64,000 nt of DNA from Chiua virens (GCA_019787685.1 JAHNUO010000051.1:1-64000), one strand, 5' to 3'; shown: positions 12,200-24,926, numbered from the stretch's first letter. The notes: generated from the letters alone by a model not told the origin. Numbers and translations: made by a program.

Positions 12200-14420
12200 G
12201 TGAGTTCTGTTACTTTTACCTATACACTCATCATGCTGCACTGTCCAAGCTGTAGGAAAGGTGGTTTTAAGAACCAACATGCTGTCACAGTGCACATGAG
12301 TCAACCTTCATCTGGGTGCAACACTTGGGTTAACAATCTCATACAGTTGCATGACTCTCTTACCCTTTCTAGTTTAGCCAGTTACACTTGCAGTTACACA
12401 ACCTCCGACTCTGAATCAAGTGTTGCTTCTATGGATGTTGATCAGGAATTTGATGACCTCAATTCTTTTTTGGATACTACCAAATTCAACACTCACAAAT
12501 ACATTCATGGATAAGTTTGACAGGGACAAGTTCAATGAGGCTTGGAAATCAATCCTCTACTATCTGTTTGCCTCCCACAATGAGTGGGAACTCTCCCTGT
12601 GGCTACTCCACTCAGGAATCAGTATGAAGATAATTAACTCCTTCCTGACTCTGCCCATTGTACATCACTTATATTCACTATACTAAGAGCAACTGGGCCT
12701 GACTGATTGATTTGGAGGTAAAATCACTTGATTTTTCTTTCCATACTGCAAGGGACCTTCATGGATGTGCAGAGCTACTCCCTAGCAGGCCATGTTGGCA
12801 TGTGATGCAGATTACTTTCTCACACCCTATGAAACACCCAGTGTTCCTTTAGTGGTGTGATCCTTTGGACTGCATCACATGGCTCTTCAACCATCCATCA
12901 TTCTGAGATCAGCTTGATCTTATTTCCCAGATGTTATACATGTCATCCAACAAACTTGACAGAGTGTACACTGAATGGATGACTGGGGAGGATGCTTGGC
13001 AAATGCAGGTAAGTAATCCCATTGTTAATAATCTCCTTCCAAGTCTGATACTGTGTAGTTGCAGCTTTCAGAAGGCATGACCCTGATTAGAATGATACTC
13101 TTATTGGATAAAATGAACATCATGAATATCTGTGGTGGTGGGGTTGCCCACCTGCTTTTTATCAGCTTGGCAAACATCAAGATGTCAACATGCCTCAAGA
13201 TTTCATCTAAATCATTCATGCTCACTGCCCTACTTCCTGCTCCAAAATTCATTCACTCAAACATGCACATGCAGGGTGTCTTAGAAGATTGTCTTATCCA
13301 CAATTGTCTCAATATCATTCTCAAACCCCTTAAAAAAGCCATGGAACTTGGTGTCATGCTGTCAGATCCTGAAGGGATCATATAGTATTACTTTACTCCA
13401 ATTGCAGGTTATATCATTGATACCCCAAAGGCTACCATGATCACTTGTGTTGGAGGAAATACTTCACTGGTGACTATGGCAATGTACAAAGAGTTTGGGG
13501 ATTCATTCCAACACAAATTGTGGACTGTGTGTATCACATTGGGCAAACTTGAGGTTGCCAAATCCAAGGCAGATCCTGCCAACCTAGTGGCCTTTTGCTG
13601 GGAAGCACAGCATTATCATCTCAATGGGGTAAGTAAGCTGTTTTGGTGAAACTACCCCCTTTCATATCCCAGTGCCTTCATCAGCCCTGAGCTACTTCAC
13701 TATCTGCACAAGGAATTTTGGGACCATGGCTTACAATGGTGTCTGAACATCATTGGTGAAATGGAAATTAACTTCTGATTCTCCCTTCTGTAGCCCACTG
13801 TGGGATCCCATCACTTCAAGGGAGGAATCTCAAAACTGAAGCAAGTGACTGGTTGTGTCCACCATGATGTGCAATGCTATATTATGGGGGTCATTACTAA
13901 GTGCAGGCCTACCATATCACCATGCTAACATCCACCTAATTTCTGCTGCCCTCACTGATTTTTATTCTCACAAGCATGCCATACTTGACCATGGTGGATG
14001 ATGCAGCAAAGGGAACAAAGTTATTGATAATTGGTACATCCCAAAATTGGAGCTGATACAAAGTATTATATCAAGTATCAAACATGTTGGGACCACTATC
14101 CAGTGAACTGCAGATACTACCAAACATGCTCACATATTGGAAATCAAGACTACTGTGGGATTGACCAACAACAACAATTACAATCCACAAATCTGTTGTT
14201 ATCTTGATCATGCAGAAAAGTGCAGAGCATTCAAGTTCACTACATCATTACATGAGCAGGAGATCACCTCAGATGAAGATATGCAAGCTTTACTAGACAA
14301 TGGAACATCAGAAGACAGAGAATCTCATGACCATGATAAAGATAACACCATTCAAATACCCCAACCAATGGGTCTTGCACATCCAAGCATGGATTATTTT
14401 GCCATTTTGGCACTGTAGGG
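12200..14420 (+). pseudogene. Large Plavaka/KDZ-like transposase relic
   Basis: Fragments in order on the plus strand recall one abundant agaricomycete transposase-like family. They are: an N-terminal zinc-finger-like CPSC...H...H...C block near 12237-12320; an acidic block with SMDVDQEFDD; LFASHNEWELSLWLL near 12570; SEGMTLIRMILLLDKMNI near 13068; LKKAMELGVMLSDPEG near 13330; ITCVGGNTS near 13440; an NKVIDNWYIPKLEL-like block near 14010; and NNNNYNPQICCYLDHAEKCR near 14165. Each fragment is separated by stops and frame changes. The order and spacing fit a full-length ancestor of about 700-900 residues. Function would have been DNA transposition. Catalytic residues were not located. Confidence 0.7.
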
Positions 14421-14515
14421 AATAGGTATTCCCTGTGCTTGCATAGCACTTTTCCATACCCTGCTGTCTCCTGATCCCAATTCTAATCTGTCTGCTTTAG
14501 GGAATAGGTATTCCC
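14418..14515. repeat. 82-bp tandem duplication with a 16-bp palindrome
   Basis: The palindrome GGGAATAGGTATTCCC occurs at 14418-14433 and again at 14500-14515. The sequence after each copy (CTGTGCTTGCATAGCAC, then CCATACCCTG) is nearly identical. It lies just past the transposase relic, so it may be a subterminal repeat of that element. Confidence 0.7.
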
Positions 14516-15480
14516 TGTGCTTGCATAGCACTGTTCCATACCCTGTCATCTCCTGATCCTGATCTGTCTGCTTGCCCAGACTCATTAATATCACTCATCT
14601 GCATGCTCATACTCACCTAGAGCTACGTTTTTCACATTTATTTTATGCTGTTTTATTTTATTTTGTTATGTTTCACTTTATCCATACTTAGCACTCACAA
14701 CTCTTGCAGGGTTAGTGAGTCTGGTTCCGAGATTTTTAGTCTAATCATACTTACTGAGGACAAGTCTGAGGGTATTCCTGAGGACTATAAAACACACTAT
14801 GTTGACAAACTACCGTAGCTTTCACCTGTGTGCATCTGTCTCACATCATTTTCAGTTGATATTCATTTTCTCTCATTTTCCTCATGTTTTCTCAATCCAG
14901 ATCTAGACTGCTGTGACTGCTTTTCATCTATTTTAATCCAGATTTGCCTCAGATTCATTTTGGACCACTAAAAACCCCATTTCTCATCATTCACCAACTC
15001 AGTGTAGTCCCTGGGTCCAACAGAATCACATTCCTTCACCCCCTTTCATTCTATTTCAATCCACCTGAGTATTGAAACAACCTGGAACAAAACTAGACTT
15101 GTTAAAGTAGTTGGTTGAGTGAAGAGCGGATTCAGTCCAGTGAGAGGTGAAAACTCCAAGAAAACTTTGTTAAAGTCCTCTGGCTTCAATTCATGGGGTT
15201 TATATACTACATGGATGTTGGAGTTCTAATCTGAGTATGAACTATGTAGATAAGCATATTGTATCCTATTGGATGAAAAGGTGTGAATAGATATGAGTCA
15301 TAGATAAGAGCATAGCCTTGCACTGCCATGATGAGTCAGTGATAAGGAAAATGAATAGATAGAAGTGTAAGTGTATGATATTGTGGCAGCCAATAGGATA
15401 TGATCCCTTGGACAGCCTTGACATGAGGCATTATTCTTAGAAAAGATTGAAAGTGTAATCTGTTAAGGGATGAAATGTTG
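14516..15480. other. AT-rich spacer, no recognisable gene
   Basis: Contains T-rich runs near 14640-14680 but no open frame with a recognisable motif. The right part presumably includes the degraded LTR that precedes the primer site at 15528. Confidence 0.35.
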
Positions 15481-15527
15481 GAATCATAACAAGTATTGCA
15501 CTTCAGCTGATATTAATTATCTTTAAC

Positions 15528-16508
15528 TGGAGCCCACTGTGAGGGACTTCCAGAAGTTGGTACAGACAACAACAACCCATCCACTCATTATTCACCTCAC
15601 TCACAACACAGCTTCGCTCTACTTCTCAGAAATTTTTTGCCTCAGTTAACATCTCCTTGCATAGCATTGCCATCCCTATTGAACCTTGCACCACTACCCT
15701 TCTGCTGTTGCAGAACTCTAAGTGATGTGAGACAAGTCAGATGACACACCTATCATGGTGCATGACAACTTGCACCACCATCTGAGTCGTTACTATGCCT
15801 ATACTTGGATATCTCCTACAGCTGCCCTTTTGGACTGCCTCTAGTGCCCCACATTTTGATGCAACCATTCCATCACAGCTACCTTCCTTTTTAAAACACG
15901 TCAATTAGTTAGCTACAAGCATCAGACTCACAGACACACAGAAAATTAATACAGCAATCTGGTATGCCTACCCAGAAGACACCAAGCTATGGCAGACATC
16001 ACAGCAAGTACTTGCAGCACAGCCAGATTGGTTAGCATTCATGGTGGATGTCCAACACTGGTACTTGTCATATGATGATGACTACCCATTTTACATTCCA
16101 GAACCAGCCATCAACATTACTGCCAACCCCATCCTTGCCTTAGTATTCACCATGTTAAATTTAGCAGACCACACATTGCAGAATGACCCCAATCAGGTCT
16201 ATTTGGGAGCAGTAGCATGTGATTCTGAGCAATCCAGTAATGTCTCAGTCAAACCTATCTGTGCTGATCCTTTACCTCTCACAGCTGTTAAATTTGTGGC
16301 ATCATGTGCCAAAACCCAGGAGCAAGATGAACCAGATTGCCCCAACACATCTCATCCACTTTCACTTCCCTCATCTGAGTCCTTCTCAGACAAGTCATCA
16401 CTTGACTCACACACACCATTTTGGTCATCAATGCTAGTATCCACACCCCCAATCCAAACTGCCTCAAGTTTGCCATGTCTTGTCATACCAGCACTCACAC
16501 AAATTTAG
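15528..16508 (+). pseudogene. Ty3/gypsy primer site and gag relic
   Basis: A primer-binding-like sequence TGGAGCCCACTGTGAGGG (15528-15545) follows a degraded LTR end CTTTAAC. It resembles the common fungal and plant primer site TGGCGCCCACCGTGGGG. Downstream, from about 15925, the frame gives LTDTQKINTAIWYAYPEDTK, then LWQTSQQVLAAQPDWLAF, continuing open from 16041 to 16508 with a Ser/Pro-rich tail. This recalls the capsid part of basidiomycete Ty3 gag. No pol follows. Relic; moderate confidence in the gag call. Confidence 0.5.
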
Positions 16509-17071
16509 CTGAATTCAATACCAATAATACAACAATCCAAACCACCCTCACATGCTTGTTCTCCTCAAGCACAATCTCTCTGCCACCTGACATACTTGTC
16601 CATACATCAATCTGGATGTTCTTGGGTTCATCACCACGACCCATCCAACTGCCTTTACTCTTTTTGGATACATCACAACCTGACTCATCCACCCCATTAC
16701 TCTCACCATTGACCACACCTGCCATGTCACCATCTCTGCATGCTGCATTGCCACTCATCCATGTGTCACATTTCATACCACTGCACAATATGATGCCAGC
16801 ACCAATCTCACCTATCCAGCTGCCCTCTCACTCACCTGGCTTAGCATGACCACCTTGTTCACCATACTCGCCTCCAGACAACATGATCATTTCATTATGA
16901 CCAGATTCACCATTGTCACCATCCGTTTGTGATAACAGCACACCATTGCTGAAAACATCTATCTGGATAGCTTGGATCACACTGGATCCACTACCACACA
17001 TGTCATGGCCATACCCACTGCCCTCATTCAAGCTGCCATTGCCACATTTACAGCCACATTGGATGTGCACT

Positions 17072-17732
17072 TAGTGCTGTGCCAGCCTGGCCTCAAGCTG
17101 CCAAGCCGGCTAAGCTGAGCCCCAAAAAGCCAGGCCAGGCTGGGTCATTTCAAGGGGCTTGCAGGGGCTCAAGGCCTGGCCTGGGGATTCATGAAGCCTA
17201 GGTCAAGCTGGGCCGAGCCCACATTGTCGCATCATCTATGTGTTGTGTTCATTCCCCCCCTCTCTCCCCTTTCACCTGCACATTAGCTTGTACCACCACC
17301 TGGATATGATGATAATGACAACAACGAACAAGACATATGTAAACACAACATGTGAACAACACAACACATTGTTGCATCATCCATGTGCCATGTTTGCCCC
17401 CCCTCTCTCTCTCTCTCCCCTTCCACCCACAGGTCAACTCATACTGCCACCTGGATGTGATTTCAGCGATGAACAGACATCAACACGACGTGATGACGAT
17501 GCAACACATTGTCACATTGTCCATGTGTTGTGTTTGCTCCCCCCCTTCTCTCTCTTTCATCCACATGAGTAAGCCCCAGCTTAGGCCCAAGCCCCAGCTT
17601 TCAGGCTGGGCTAGGCCCCCATCAGGGGCTTTTGAGGGCTTGGGGCTTAGCCTGCAATTTTATAGGGCCTAAGCCCCCCTAAGCCAGGCCCAAGCTGGGG
17701 CTTTCAGGCCAAGCCAGGCTGGCACAGCACTA
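17072..17732. mobile_element. hAT-type non-autonomous element with perfect ends
   Basis: A 661-bp element has identical 20-bp inverted ends, TAGTGCTGTGCCAGCCTGGC at 17072-17091 and its reverse complement at 17713-17732, and is flanked by a perfect eight-base duplication TGTGCACT (17064-17071 and 17733-17740). Eight-base duplications are the mark of hAT transposases. The subterminal regions are made of GGCTGGGC/AAGCC words. The middle holds three tandem units of about 140 bp, each with CATCCATGTG-like and pyrimidine-tract parts (near 17221, 17367, 17505). No transposase is encoded. The intact ends and duplication suggest a fairly recent insertion. Confidence 0.93.
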
Positions 17733-17835
17733 TGTGCACTACACCAGCTCAATCTGTTTGGGACCAGATATCAATACCATGCTACATACCCTTCAGTGCA
17801 TTTCCCACCTATCATGAAGTGCATACATCACAGGT

Positions 17836-18306
17836 GTGTTTGCTGCATGGGTCCTCCTCATTGCAGCCACTCTTGTTGTCCTCATCCTTCTTCAACAAAC
17901 CACCATCTCTGCATTTATGACCATATCTGCCAGTGAGGATTCATACCTTGCTGGGTTAATCAATTTCTGGCTAGTTGTTGAAGGTACACACACTCTTCTG
18001 TGCAATTCCTATGCACCATGAAGTGTGCACATTGCAGACACCTTTGCACTGGTCCCGGGCCTCATTGCAGCCACTCTCGTTGCCCTCATCCTTCTTCAGC
18101 AAACCACCCTCACTACTATCAACCTCATCCCTCATTTCCACAACCATGCTACCACCTATTTTGTCCAGACCACTGTCCCTGTATTTATAGCGATATCTGA
18201 GGATCTGTACCTTGCCAGTTCAATCGGTGCTGAGCCAGTTATTGAAACTATGCATGCCCTTTGCCACTTTCCCAATCTGTTTCCCTCTCTCTTGATTTTA
18301 TACTAA
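17836..18306 (+). other. Hydrophobic frame with internal duplication
   Basis: Two segments about 200 bp apart in the same frame encode near-identical hydrophobic blocks (LIAATLVVLILLQQTT and LIAATLVALILLQQTT), separated by one TGA. The surrounding DNA from 17740 to 18500 has no other recognisable gene. It could be a decayed membrane-protein-like frame or simply a duplicated repeat read in an open frame. I cannot assign a function. Confidence 0.35.
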
Positions 18307-18503
18307 TGTGTGCATGTTTTTGTTTCAGTTTATATCTCAGCTGTCTTTGCCCACATTGGGTTTATTCAATGAGCTGGCCAACACTGTTTGGTCATGTTTT
18401 CCATTCAATCCGGCAATCTGATTGTTTCTTTTTTGACTATCATTGAGATGCCCTCACCCTTTCTCCACAGCATTATCCAGATGACTGGGAGGTCATGAGA
18501 CAT

Positions 18504-19112
18504 TGTTACAACTTTTCTCTTTTGCCTTGTCGACTCCATTTCCCAATGGACTCTTACCTAGCTCTTCCGCTCTATGACCCACTCCCCGTACTTGCAGAGA
18601 TCATATCGCTCCATAGCATGGTAGCTTCTTGGTTCCTTGATCAGTCGTTGTTGCATGACTCCCTCTTCTCACAAAGTGTCCCCACTTCACCTTTGTTCCC
18701 TTTACTTAGTTCTTCCCTTCGTTGGAACACCCCTTTATATCAAACATATATAACTCACAGCGATACTCCCTCTCTACCACTGTACTTCTGTAGTACACGC
18801 AATCTAGCAAGTATCACTGCTCCTCTTTGGGCTCTAAGCCAACCTCGTCGCTGCGACCAACGTCCAGCATCTTGGTCCACCCCGATCACAAGGGGAAGTC
18901 TCGGTCCTTCGGGTATAGATTCCCAACAGGACGCTCTTAGGCAACGTCCTAAGTTCTAACTCGTCTCACTGGTAGCAACTCGCTGACCAGTAACCCTCCT
19001 TGAACTCTACAGCGCGCCACATTACCAAGTGGTGGTTGTTTGAGTTATCGCAGCCGCTTGGTACTTAGCGCCTTTGCATCTACGCTAGGCCCTACCCGGG
19101 ACTACCGTAACA
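18504..19112 (+). repeat. Solo LTR with TSD GACAT
   Basis: A 609-bp sequence starts TGTTACAACTTTTC and ends GGGACTACCGTAACA. It is flanked by GACAT on both sides (18499-18503 and 19113-19117). A TATA-like ATATATAA lies near 18745. Its 3' half matches the solo LTR at 9340-10095. It keeps many CpG sites (for example CTCGTCGCTGCGACC), unlike its neighbours, so it is probably younger. Confidence 0.92.
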
Positions 19113-19278
19113 GACATGGCCTACCCAGGAGAGGGGTCTATATGACCACCTTGGTTTCTATGCACATATTTTTGCATTTTCATGATTTCAGGCTCATGCA
19201 TTGTTCAGTATTCAAACTTAGCATGTGTGTACATTATGTGACCAACTGAAGACAGTTGGCATCCAAGTTCCCCTCAGG

Positions 19279-19989
19279 TATAGGAGTTAGATGCTCCTTA
19301 CAGTTGCAGGATACCTTTTCCTACTCTCCATCATATCCTATTACCTCCCATCTCATCTGCTATCAACTTCATGCCAATCCAATTTTATTTCTAGCATTTA
19401 CAGATCATGCAAACCCAATCCAAGTCCAATCCAAGTCAGCATGATCCAATCCAGTTTCATTGTATGTATTCTGCCTCATCTGATTTCACTTGTTCTATTC
19501 AATTAGGCCTTATTAAGGTCATTCCTATCACAATATCTTCCTTTCATTTCGTTATCTACAAAGTTTGACATTCCTCTTCTTAAATACTCACCCTATGTAC
19601 ATCAATCCCATATACTTACCTAGGGTCAAATTGCCTTTAACAGTCCTGGGTTGTGCCCAGGACTATAAAACCATGTTTTATAACATTAAATATCATCTTT
19701 CTGCATTCAGGAGATTACCTGTCTACTCTCCCATGTGTGAGTGGGCTGGATATCCTTTCTTTTGCCTTGACCTATTGTTCCTTCACATCTCATCTACTTA
19801 AAATCAATCCTCTCATCACCTCGACTCCACCCAGATACTTTCCATTGACTGCTTTTCATTCCAGATTGTTCAGCAACTTCTAGGACTTATAGACAAACCA
19901 ATATCCTTCAATCCTTTCGAGTATAACCCCCCTTGGGACAAACCTATCGCCCCACCTTTCTTCTCATCACCTATTATTAGTTTTCTACA
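19279..19989 (+). repeat. Solo-LTR-like repeat C, plus copy
   Basis: Runs from TATAGGAGTTA to TTTTCTACA and aligns by eye over its full length with the inverted copy at 8911-10384. It includes the shared block CAGTCCTGGGTTGTGCCCAG near 19642. No target duplication is visible. Confidence 0.65.
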
Positions 19990-20328
19990 ATGTGCAAAAC
20001 CCTACATGACAGACACACAGAAAAGCCATGCATCACACCATCACTATCACTATCCAATCCTGTCATTCACAAATCATCATCACTGTGCTGCTAGCACCAG
20101 TCATCATTGTTGTCCCTGTCATTTTTGGGTCATCGTCACAGTGGAGCCACCATTACTCTTGTTGGGGTTTTTATCATCTCTGGCACTCCTTCATATCCAA
20201 TTGTCACAATGTCACTATCATCACTCTCATTGCCATCATCATCTCTGTCATCATATCTGACCCCCTTGTTGTATCTGAAGTCCATCTGCTGCCATCCACA
20301 ACTGTCATGGTGAACCACTAATTGCATT

Positions 20329-20890
20329 GAGTGTTCTAAAGTCTGGTATGGTCCTGTTTTCCACAGTCCAAATAAGGCAACCAGTCCACGACCAGTCCTA
20401 GAGAGGTCCTGGGCCTTTGCAACCGCAACTGGACCAAAAAACACCAGTCCAAAATGGTCTTTTGACCCCTATCCCATGGAAACTATGACTTATCATGGTG
20501 CAATAAAATATAGTATGGATTCCTGGCTACCTACTGACCCTTGGACTATATGATTTGGATCACAGGATCAAACAATATGGCCATTTCTGGGTGGCATGTC
20601 AGTCAGAGGGGGTCTTCACTCAGTTTTTGTTGTAGAAATTCAAATAAAATACCTAAAATTCTGAAACTATTGTAGGAAGTACCCATGGATAGGAGCTAAA
20701 GACTGCTCCACTAAAGGACTGGTTGTGACCGGTCTTTGACCAATCTTTTATTTTTTCAAAATCAAGGCATCTAGCAACTGGACTGGTCAGCAACTGGAGG
20801 CAACCACAACTGCAGTCCAGTTGCCTACTAGTACAGTCCAGTCTAGTTGCCAGTCTTTTGAGCAGTCCTAGACTGGACTTCAAGTCACTA
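20329..20890. mobile_element. hAT-like MITE, copy 4, with 8-bp TSD
   Basis: A 562-bp copy flanked by ATTGCATT (20321-20328) and ATTGCATC (20891-20898), seven of eight bases identical. The inverted ends are decayed (GAGTGTTCTAAAGTC and GACTTCAAGTCACTA). The duplication length supports a hAT origin for the whole family. Confidence 0.88.
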
Positions 20891-20947
20891 ATTGCATCCC
20901 CACACACATCAGGCTGACTGGGGACAGTCAGCATCTAAAGTCCCCAT

Positions 20948-21420
20948 TGTTGTAAATCTGAGATTTGAGTCAACTCATATGGACTCAATACAGTAGATTA
21001 CATAAGCAGACCTTACATTGGTCATTAGCTACTGTATTTACTATAGTGACTGCAGTATAATTTTCTACAGGTTATGAGCCCTCCTAGCACCTGTTAGCTC
21101 ACTCACCTGATCTGAAAATACCAAATGGACTTTTTCAACACCATCGAGCTCTCCCCAGATGGAAGTAATTGGTTGGATGGACTGTGAGAATACCTTGATG
21201 GATTCGTCCCAACCTCAAATAGACAGCTCACCACAACAGTGAAATTCATTTTAGTTTCAGGAATCCCAGATTCTATTCTTGGAGGTATGCTACACCTCCA
21301 GACGGCACACAATATCTACAGCTACTTAATAAATTGATTTGGAAGTCCAACAATACTCTACAACAAAGCATGCACAGCCACAGAACCTGTGAACAAGTGT
21401 GACAAGTCGAAATGGAGTTA
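20948..21420 (+). pseudogene. Copia-like relic: LTR end, half-tRNA primer site, gag start
   Basis: A degraded LTR end TTTTCTACA stops at 21069. It is followed at once by GGTTATGAGCCC (21070-21081), the same primer site as in the complete copia element at 39397 and complementary to the anticodon stem-loop of initiator tRNA-Met. From 21121 a frame gives MDFFNTIELSPDGSNWLDGL, then a stop, then a block with SGIPDSILGGMLHLQTAHNI, which resembles the start of copia gag (DGSNW). Several stops follow. A possible LTR start TGTTGTAAA at 20948 would make a very short LTR of about 122 bp. Confidence 0.55.
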
Positions 21421-22680
21421 GAAACTCCTAAAAGGGAGAACAGTGAAACCAAGAGAGCTGAGAGTGTTGCAAGCCCAGATACAGACTCAGATATCAATGG
21501 GGAGGTTGATGAGATGTGTACAGGTACAGAGGACGAGGTGGAGACCACCAAAAAGTCACAAATGATGTTGATTGAGGGAGAGAGTATGAGCACAATAATA
21601 CACAAACAATCGATAGCCACTGATGACGAAAACAAGCAATACAACAAAACAGTCAATAAGGACTTACCTGAAGGTCCTTGATAGCCGACTCCACCAATCT
21701 GCAGTCCACTAGGAGGACAGAGCAATAAAACAACAGTACAACAACACACAATTGTCAAGCACATAAAATAAGTTGGCTGACAAGTCATTTATACTAGGTA
21801 ATATGGCACCTGATGAACATCATCAGTACATGCTGAACAACTCACCTGAACCGCTGAAACCACCTGACGATGTCACACAACAAGAGCATGAACCCCCAAG
21901 TGTTCAGCTTGAGGGGGAGCAGGATGGACCTGCAAGCTGAGATGTTGAGGGTCTTAGCGATGAGACAGGTGCATCAGCAGTATCCATAGGCAACTTGGAA
22001 GCTAAGAAGCAACCAAAGAAGCCATAGAATGCATCAGAATGGGAGTGCAAATGCACAGAGCCAAGCAGGAGAGAGAATTTACCTGAGAGAGCTCCAAGCG
22101 GCAATGCATGCATCACAGGTGACGTGGTTGCACCAGACAGTCCCAGGGACTTCCAAGATCACCTTGAAGTTGCAATGAGTCAATCCGGTGGACATCTGAA
22201 AGTGCGATATTGAGATAGAGAGATAGGAGAAGGAGGAGGTGAGTAGACCAGTTCAGACAAAACAAATGACCTGGACAACAAATCAGCTATATCAGCAGGC
22301 TTCCCAACTCACCTGGAATGTTCCCAAAGTGACAGAACAGAGCACTTCATCAAAATGAAGGTGCTATGTTGAAGAAACTCGCCAGGAGGCCAGATAGGCC
22401 AGAAGATTGAATGTCAAGATGACGAAGGTAATTGGGACCCCAGATCGTTAGAGACAATGCCCCTAGAGCACCCTAGAATGTGCCACAAGCAACAAGAGCA
22501 AGCACTTCATCAAAACAAAGGCCCAACATCAAAATAGAGGTTCAGAAGGGCAGAAAAAGGTCCAATCGACTGTGGGAGATGTCAAAGGCAAAGCACAGCA
22601 TCGAAATGCACCATTTCTTACCCCCTCTGCACCTTTGTTGTAGCTTCAATGGCAATTAGCCTCTCCTATGTTCTGTCTTT
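21421..22680. other. No recognisable gene
   Basis: Contains a plus frame at 21412-21681 that is acidic and Ser/Thr-rich (89 codons) and a 171-codon hydrophobic antisense frame at 21273-21788 that is its shadow. Two imperfect repeats of AGCACTTCATCAAAA occur near 22340 and 22502. Nothing can be assigned. Confidence 0.3.
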
Positions 22681-22689
22681 GTGAAAGAT

Positions 22690-22965
22690 CAGTGTTAATG
22701 AGGCCACAGAGTGGTTTAGGCTGCCCAATCTTCAAGCTGCTATAGCTGACTTCCTACAGTGTGAGGCACTCCACAGTGATGACTTTGTGCACCTGGTTGG
22801 TAGGCAGCAACATGGATCAATGCATTTGGACCTACCATTCACAGAGCTACAAGTGTGGTACAAAGTGTGGCTCCATAATAGTGCCATCCATGGTAACACT
22901 GACGAGGCATTTCACCCGAGTCGTTGCCTCGCAAGGTTATTTTTTTGGGTTTGTAAAGTTTGAGT
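22690..22965 (+). pseudogene. Transposase C-terminal fragment (DUF6830-like)
   Basis: The frame starting near 22690 gives VNEATEWFRLPNLQAAIADF, then LPFTELQVWYKVWLHNSAIH and a NTDEAFHPSRCLAR tail. The pattern LPxL-x-A-x-xDF followed by LPFxxLxVWxKxxLxN is typical of the C-terminal region of large agaricomycete transposase-like proteins annotated as DUF6830 (recognised from memory). No upstream catalytic region is adjacent. Confidence 0.5.
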
Positions 22966-23072
22966 AGGTAGTGGATTGTCTGAGTCAAGGTAAATTATGA
23001 GCAAGGTTTTGATTTACTTGAGTATTCAAGTATGTACAAAATTCAAATGTAGACTCATGTAGTTCAATTTAT

Positions 23073-24412
23073 GATTGGCAGCGAAATAAACATACCAGAG
23101 TGAAATCAGGATGGGTCAAGGGAAGTGGGGTAACTGGGACATGTCACAGCAGTCTCAGGTTGATGTAAAGGTGGGAATATGACCTAAATAGAGCAAGTGG
23201 AGTGGGCACAAAGGGGCAAATCAACTGGTCGCGAAATGAATGTACCGCATTGAAATTGAGACACAAAGGGGGTAGAGGCAAGAGGAGTGACTGGGACATG
23301 TTGGGGCTGTTTGATGTTGATATAGAGGTGGGAATGGTGGTTAAATAGACCAAATGGAGTGAGTATGAATCAATGAATTGATTGACAGCAACACAAACAT
23401 ACCAAAATGAAATTAAGATCTAGGGAGGATCGAGGCAACTGGGGAGACTGGGATGGATCGGGGCCATTTTGGGTCAAAGTAAAAGCAGGACTGGTACTTA
23501 AATGGACCCAATGGAGTGAATACAAAGTGGCAAATCATTGAGTAGTGAAACAAACATACCACAGTGAATTTGAGGTCCAAGGGGGGTTGAGGCAAGTGGG
23601 GCAGCTTGGCACAGGTTGAGGCTGTTTTGCGCAGATGTAAGGGTGAGGATAGCACCCACATACACTCAATGGAATGAGTACTGAGCACTGAAATGATTGG
23701 GGGCGGAACGAACGTATCACAGTGAATTTGAGATCCAAGGGGAGTCAAGGCATGTAGGGTAACCGGGGCATCCTGGGGCCGTTTTGGGTCTACATAAAGG
23801 TGTGAATGGCACCTAAATAGATGTAGTAAAGTGTTCCCCAAGCGGCGAATCAACCAGTTGTGAAACGAACATACTAGATTGATATTTCAGTCCAAGGGAG
23901 AAGGGAAGGCAAGGGGAGCAACTGGGACATGTCGGGGGTGTTTTGGGTCGACATAAAGGCAGTAATGGCACCTAAGTAGACTCAGTAGAGTGGTCCCCAA
24001 GCGGGAAATCAATTGGTCACAAAATGAATGTACCACATTGAAATTAAGATCCAAGGGGGGAGGGGAGGCAAGAGGAGCAGCTGGGACTTGTCGAGGCCAT
24101 TTTAAGTCAATGTAAAGGTAGGAATGGTGGCTAAATAGATTAAATGTAGTGAATACAAAGCGACGAATTGATCGATGGCAAAATGAACATACCAGAGCAA
24201 AAATAAGATCTAGGGAGGGTCGAGGCAAGTGGGGTGATCAGAATGCGTCGGGGCTGTTTCAGGTGGATGTAAAGGTGGGAATGGGACCTAAATATACTCA
24301 ATGGAGTGAGTACCAAGTGGTGAAACGATCGGTGGTGACACGAATGCACCACACTGAATTTGAGGTCCAGGGGGACCAAGGCAAGTGGGGTAACCGGGAT
24401 GTGTTGGGGTGA
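23073..24412. repeat. 157-bp satellite, about nine units
   Basis: A marker block (AACATACCA or variants followed by gTG) recurs at about 23091, 23241, 23398, 23555, 23713, 23870, 24029, 24188 and 24345, giving a period of 150-159 bp, mostly 157. Each unit also carries a GGCAAGTGGGG-type G-rich block and an ACTGGGACATGT-type block. Because 157 is not a multiple of three, the open frames on the minus strand are chance. The array begins exactly where the Helitron frame breaks off. Confidence 0.88.
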
Positions 24413-24926
24413 TTAGACCTTCTGGTGGGATAAGGGAATCCATGAGGTGATGGAGTGTACCATGAATATGAAAGGATAAAGGACCAGAACCTTGGATGGC
24501 TTGGTTGTTGACATCCACACCCACAGAAGTAAAAGCCAAAGTATTGTTATATTGGTGTATCTTTCTCTTAAACTCTCTATTATCCTGAGGGTCATCAAAG
24601 AGCTGCTGAAGGACATGTGGCCATTGTTGAACAGGGGGAAGATTGACCTGGCCTTGAAGACAGCAGATGCCAAAGCGAGGATTATGAATGCCAAAGTTTG
24701 TAAGCTTTTCTGAGATGAAGTGAAGAGCATGGCAATTTGGACATTGAATGTTCATGGGACCCAAAGAATGGATTTGGACAGGCTCAGTATATGGTCTTCC
24801 ACCAGGAGGGACAGGATAGAGTGGTTGAGGATCAATAGAATCATGAGAGCTGCTAGAGCCAGAGTCATCAGGATCAGGATTGGGTGATTGAGGGACATCT
24901 TCAGATGGATCAGAATTGTGAGGATT

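Noticed and set aside
17249..17572. Frames on both strands inside the hAT-type element
   Set aside because: They arise from pyrimidine tracts and the internal tandem units; no transposase motif.
21273..21788. 171-codon hydrophobic minus-strand frame
   Set aside because: It is antisense to a copia gag relic and an acidic plus-strand frame, and shows no domain; probably chance.
23144..24379. Series of minus-strand frames with repeated peptides
   Set aside because: They are readings of the 157-bp satellite, whose period is not a multiple of three, so no repeat protein is encoded.
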